A stretch of 14,762 bases of DNA from Thermococci archaeon (GTDB lineage: Archaea; Methanobacteriota_B; Thermococci; Thermococcales; Thermococcaceae): NCBI GenBank assembly GCA_003663525.1, contig QMUF01000023.1, positions 1-14,762 on the forward strand, in the 5' to 3' direction. Shown here in pieces: positions 14,501-14,762 of this stretch (within the stretch, counting starts at the first letter, position 1; each line of letters starts with the position of its first letter). The position numbers were made by a program, and so were the translations under genes. Below the pieces are notes generated by a model. The model made no database searches. It saw only the letters and a list, made by a program, of their open reading frames with translations, and was not told the origin of the DNA.

Positions 14501-14762
14501 AAGATTGTCCTCGAAGACGGAACTGAACTCATAGGCGATGAAGAGCATGAAGTGAAAGTTGACGGACAGTACGTACAGCTGAAGAATCTCCAAGTAGGGG
14601 CATGTGTTAGGGCCTATCCCGAAGGATGCAAAAAGGTTATACGCATAGAGCCCGTCGGCAATAAACTCGTTTACACATTAACCATGAAAAGAGTCCATGA
14701 GTATGTGGCAAACGGCATAGTCAGCAAGAACTGTGGAGAAGAGCCTCTCTACGACTACGAAT
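11531..14762 (+). CDS. nrdJ: Adenosylcobalamin-dependent (class II) ribonucleoside-diphosphate reductase precursor with two inteins (3' end outside window)
   Basis: The frame stays open from the ATG at 11531 to the window edge (1077 codons) and encodes the enzyme that makes deoxynucleotides with a B12-generated radical. The N-terminus (about residues 3-92, [16 protein letters not shown]) is an ATP-cone allosteric domain. The catalytic barrel follows: [21 protein letters not shown] carries one cysteine of the reducible pair. The phosphate/substrate segment MGGG|[13 protein letters not shown] is split by intein 1 (302-755), and the radical cysteine segment NP|CGEEPLY is split by intein 2 (915-1067). 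About 470 extein residues are present. AGGGGTG lies 5 nt before the start. Host portions are AT-rich while the inteins are not. No frameshift or internal stop is seen, so the precursor should be spliceable. Confidence 0.93.
   Translation, partial: [1077 protein letters not shown]
12434..13795 (+). mobile_element. Intein 1 of ribonucleotide reductase, with LAGLIDADG homing endonuclease
   Basis: This in-frame 454-aa insert begins at Cys (CIDGNAKIL) after MGGG and ends VFVHN before TG. Splicing motifs are block A at the start, block B TSPWH (about 12722-12736; Ser in the usual Thr position of TxxH), and block F/[11 protein letters not shown]... to the terminal His-Asn, with Thr as +1 nucleophile. 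Two dodecapeptide endonuclease motifs are intact: [10 protein letters not shown] (from 12854) and [10 protein letters not shown] (from 13157), each with its catalytic acid (D, E). It thus looks active for both splicing and homing. From memory, a 454-aa intein of this kind is known at the same gene in P. furiosus. GC is about 52-53% in sampled 60-base lines, against about 37% in the upstream extein. Confidence 0.93.
14273..14731 (+). mobile_element. Intein 2 of ribonucleotide reductase: 153-aa mini-intein without endonuclease
   Basis: The insert begins at Cys ([20 protein letters not shown], block A) after the extein NP and ends at Asn (VANGIVSKN) before CGEEPLY, all in frame. Block F is kept ([16 protein letters not shown] with H142). 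There is no LAGLIDADG or other endonuclease domain; the gap between the splicing halves holds only short linkers. Block B reads [10 protein letters not shown], so Asp replaces the usual Thr of TxxH, although H92 is present. The penultimate residue is Lys instead of His. Such exceptions exist in functional inteins, and splicing is probable since the enzyme is essential. The +1 cysteine is itself the enzyme's radical cysteine. It is probably a reduced descendant of full-length inteins at this site. Confidence 0.9.

Noticed and set aside
13756..14532. 258-codon open frame on the minus strand antisense to RNR and its inteins
   Set aside because: It is a low-complexity Ser/Pro-rich translation lying opposite a clear coding frame with intein and RNR motifs, and it has no ribosome binding site of note.

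Overview
The window looks like a chromosome segment of a hyperthermophilic euryarchaeon of the order Thermococcales (Pyrococcus/Thermococcus/Palaeococcus group). The reasons are short AT-rich intergenic regions with archaeal TATA boxes, GGTGA/GGAGGTGA ribosome binding sites 4-6 nt before starts, a B12-type ribonucleotide reductase split by inteins at sites familiar from this group, an archaeal QueC, a thioredoxin reductase preceded by a SurR-type motif, and a C/D box guide RNA. By eye, host genes are about 37-43% GC, which suggests one of the lower-GC members. The species is not determined.

Layout. 1-336 is the end of an unknown membrane protein, followed by what looks like a severed dihydroorotate dehydrogenase C-terminus (about 323-418), then queC (tRNA archaeosine/preQ0 pathway). 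A THUMP-domain protein lies convergent to queC. Divergent from it is a two-gene operon: a Cdc6-like AAA+ ATPase with a winged helix, and a YdjM-like membrane protein coupled by TAATG. Next come two separate transcription units: trxB, with a probable SurR site over its start, and a class III PLP aminotransferase/racemase. A solo ECF-transporter S component follows, with a striking palindrome between its TATA box and start.

The minus-strand operon deoC plus a 95-aa HK97 A-domain-like protein (6735-7675) matches the gene pair proposed for minimal 'family 4' encapsulins. A CaCA cation exchanger diverges from it. Then a minus-strand operon encodes a small acidic-tailed protein and a radical SAM enzyme. 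Between that operon and the next plus-strand operon (CDF metal exporter plus ferritin-like protein) lies an unlisted C/D box sRNA at about 9961-10018. One of its guides matches the conserved archaeal 16S rRNA around CAAGGCUGAA.

From 11531 to the right edge runs one open frame for class II ribonucleotide reductase. It is interrupted by a full-length LAGLIDADG intein (454 aa) and a 153-aa mini-intein without an endonuclease, which sits directly before the catalytic radical cysteine. Both inteins are visibly richer in GC than the host gene. The mini-intein has a noncanonical block B residue and a noncanonical penultimate residue.

The most interesting items are the mini-intein at the active-site cysteine, the DeoC/encapsulin-like operon, the C/D sRNA in the CDF leader, the SurR-like site at trxB, and the palindrome at the ECF gene.
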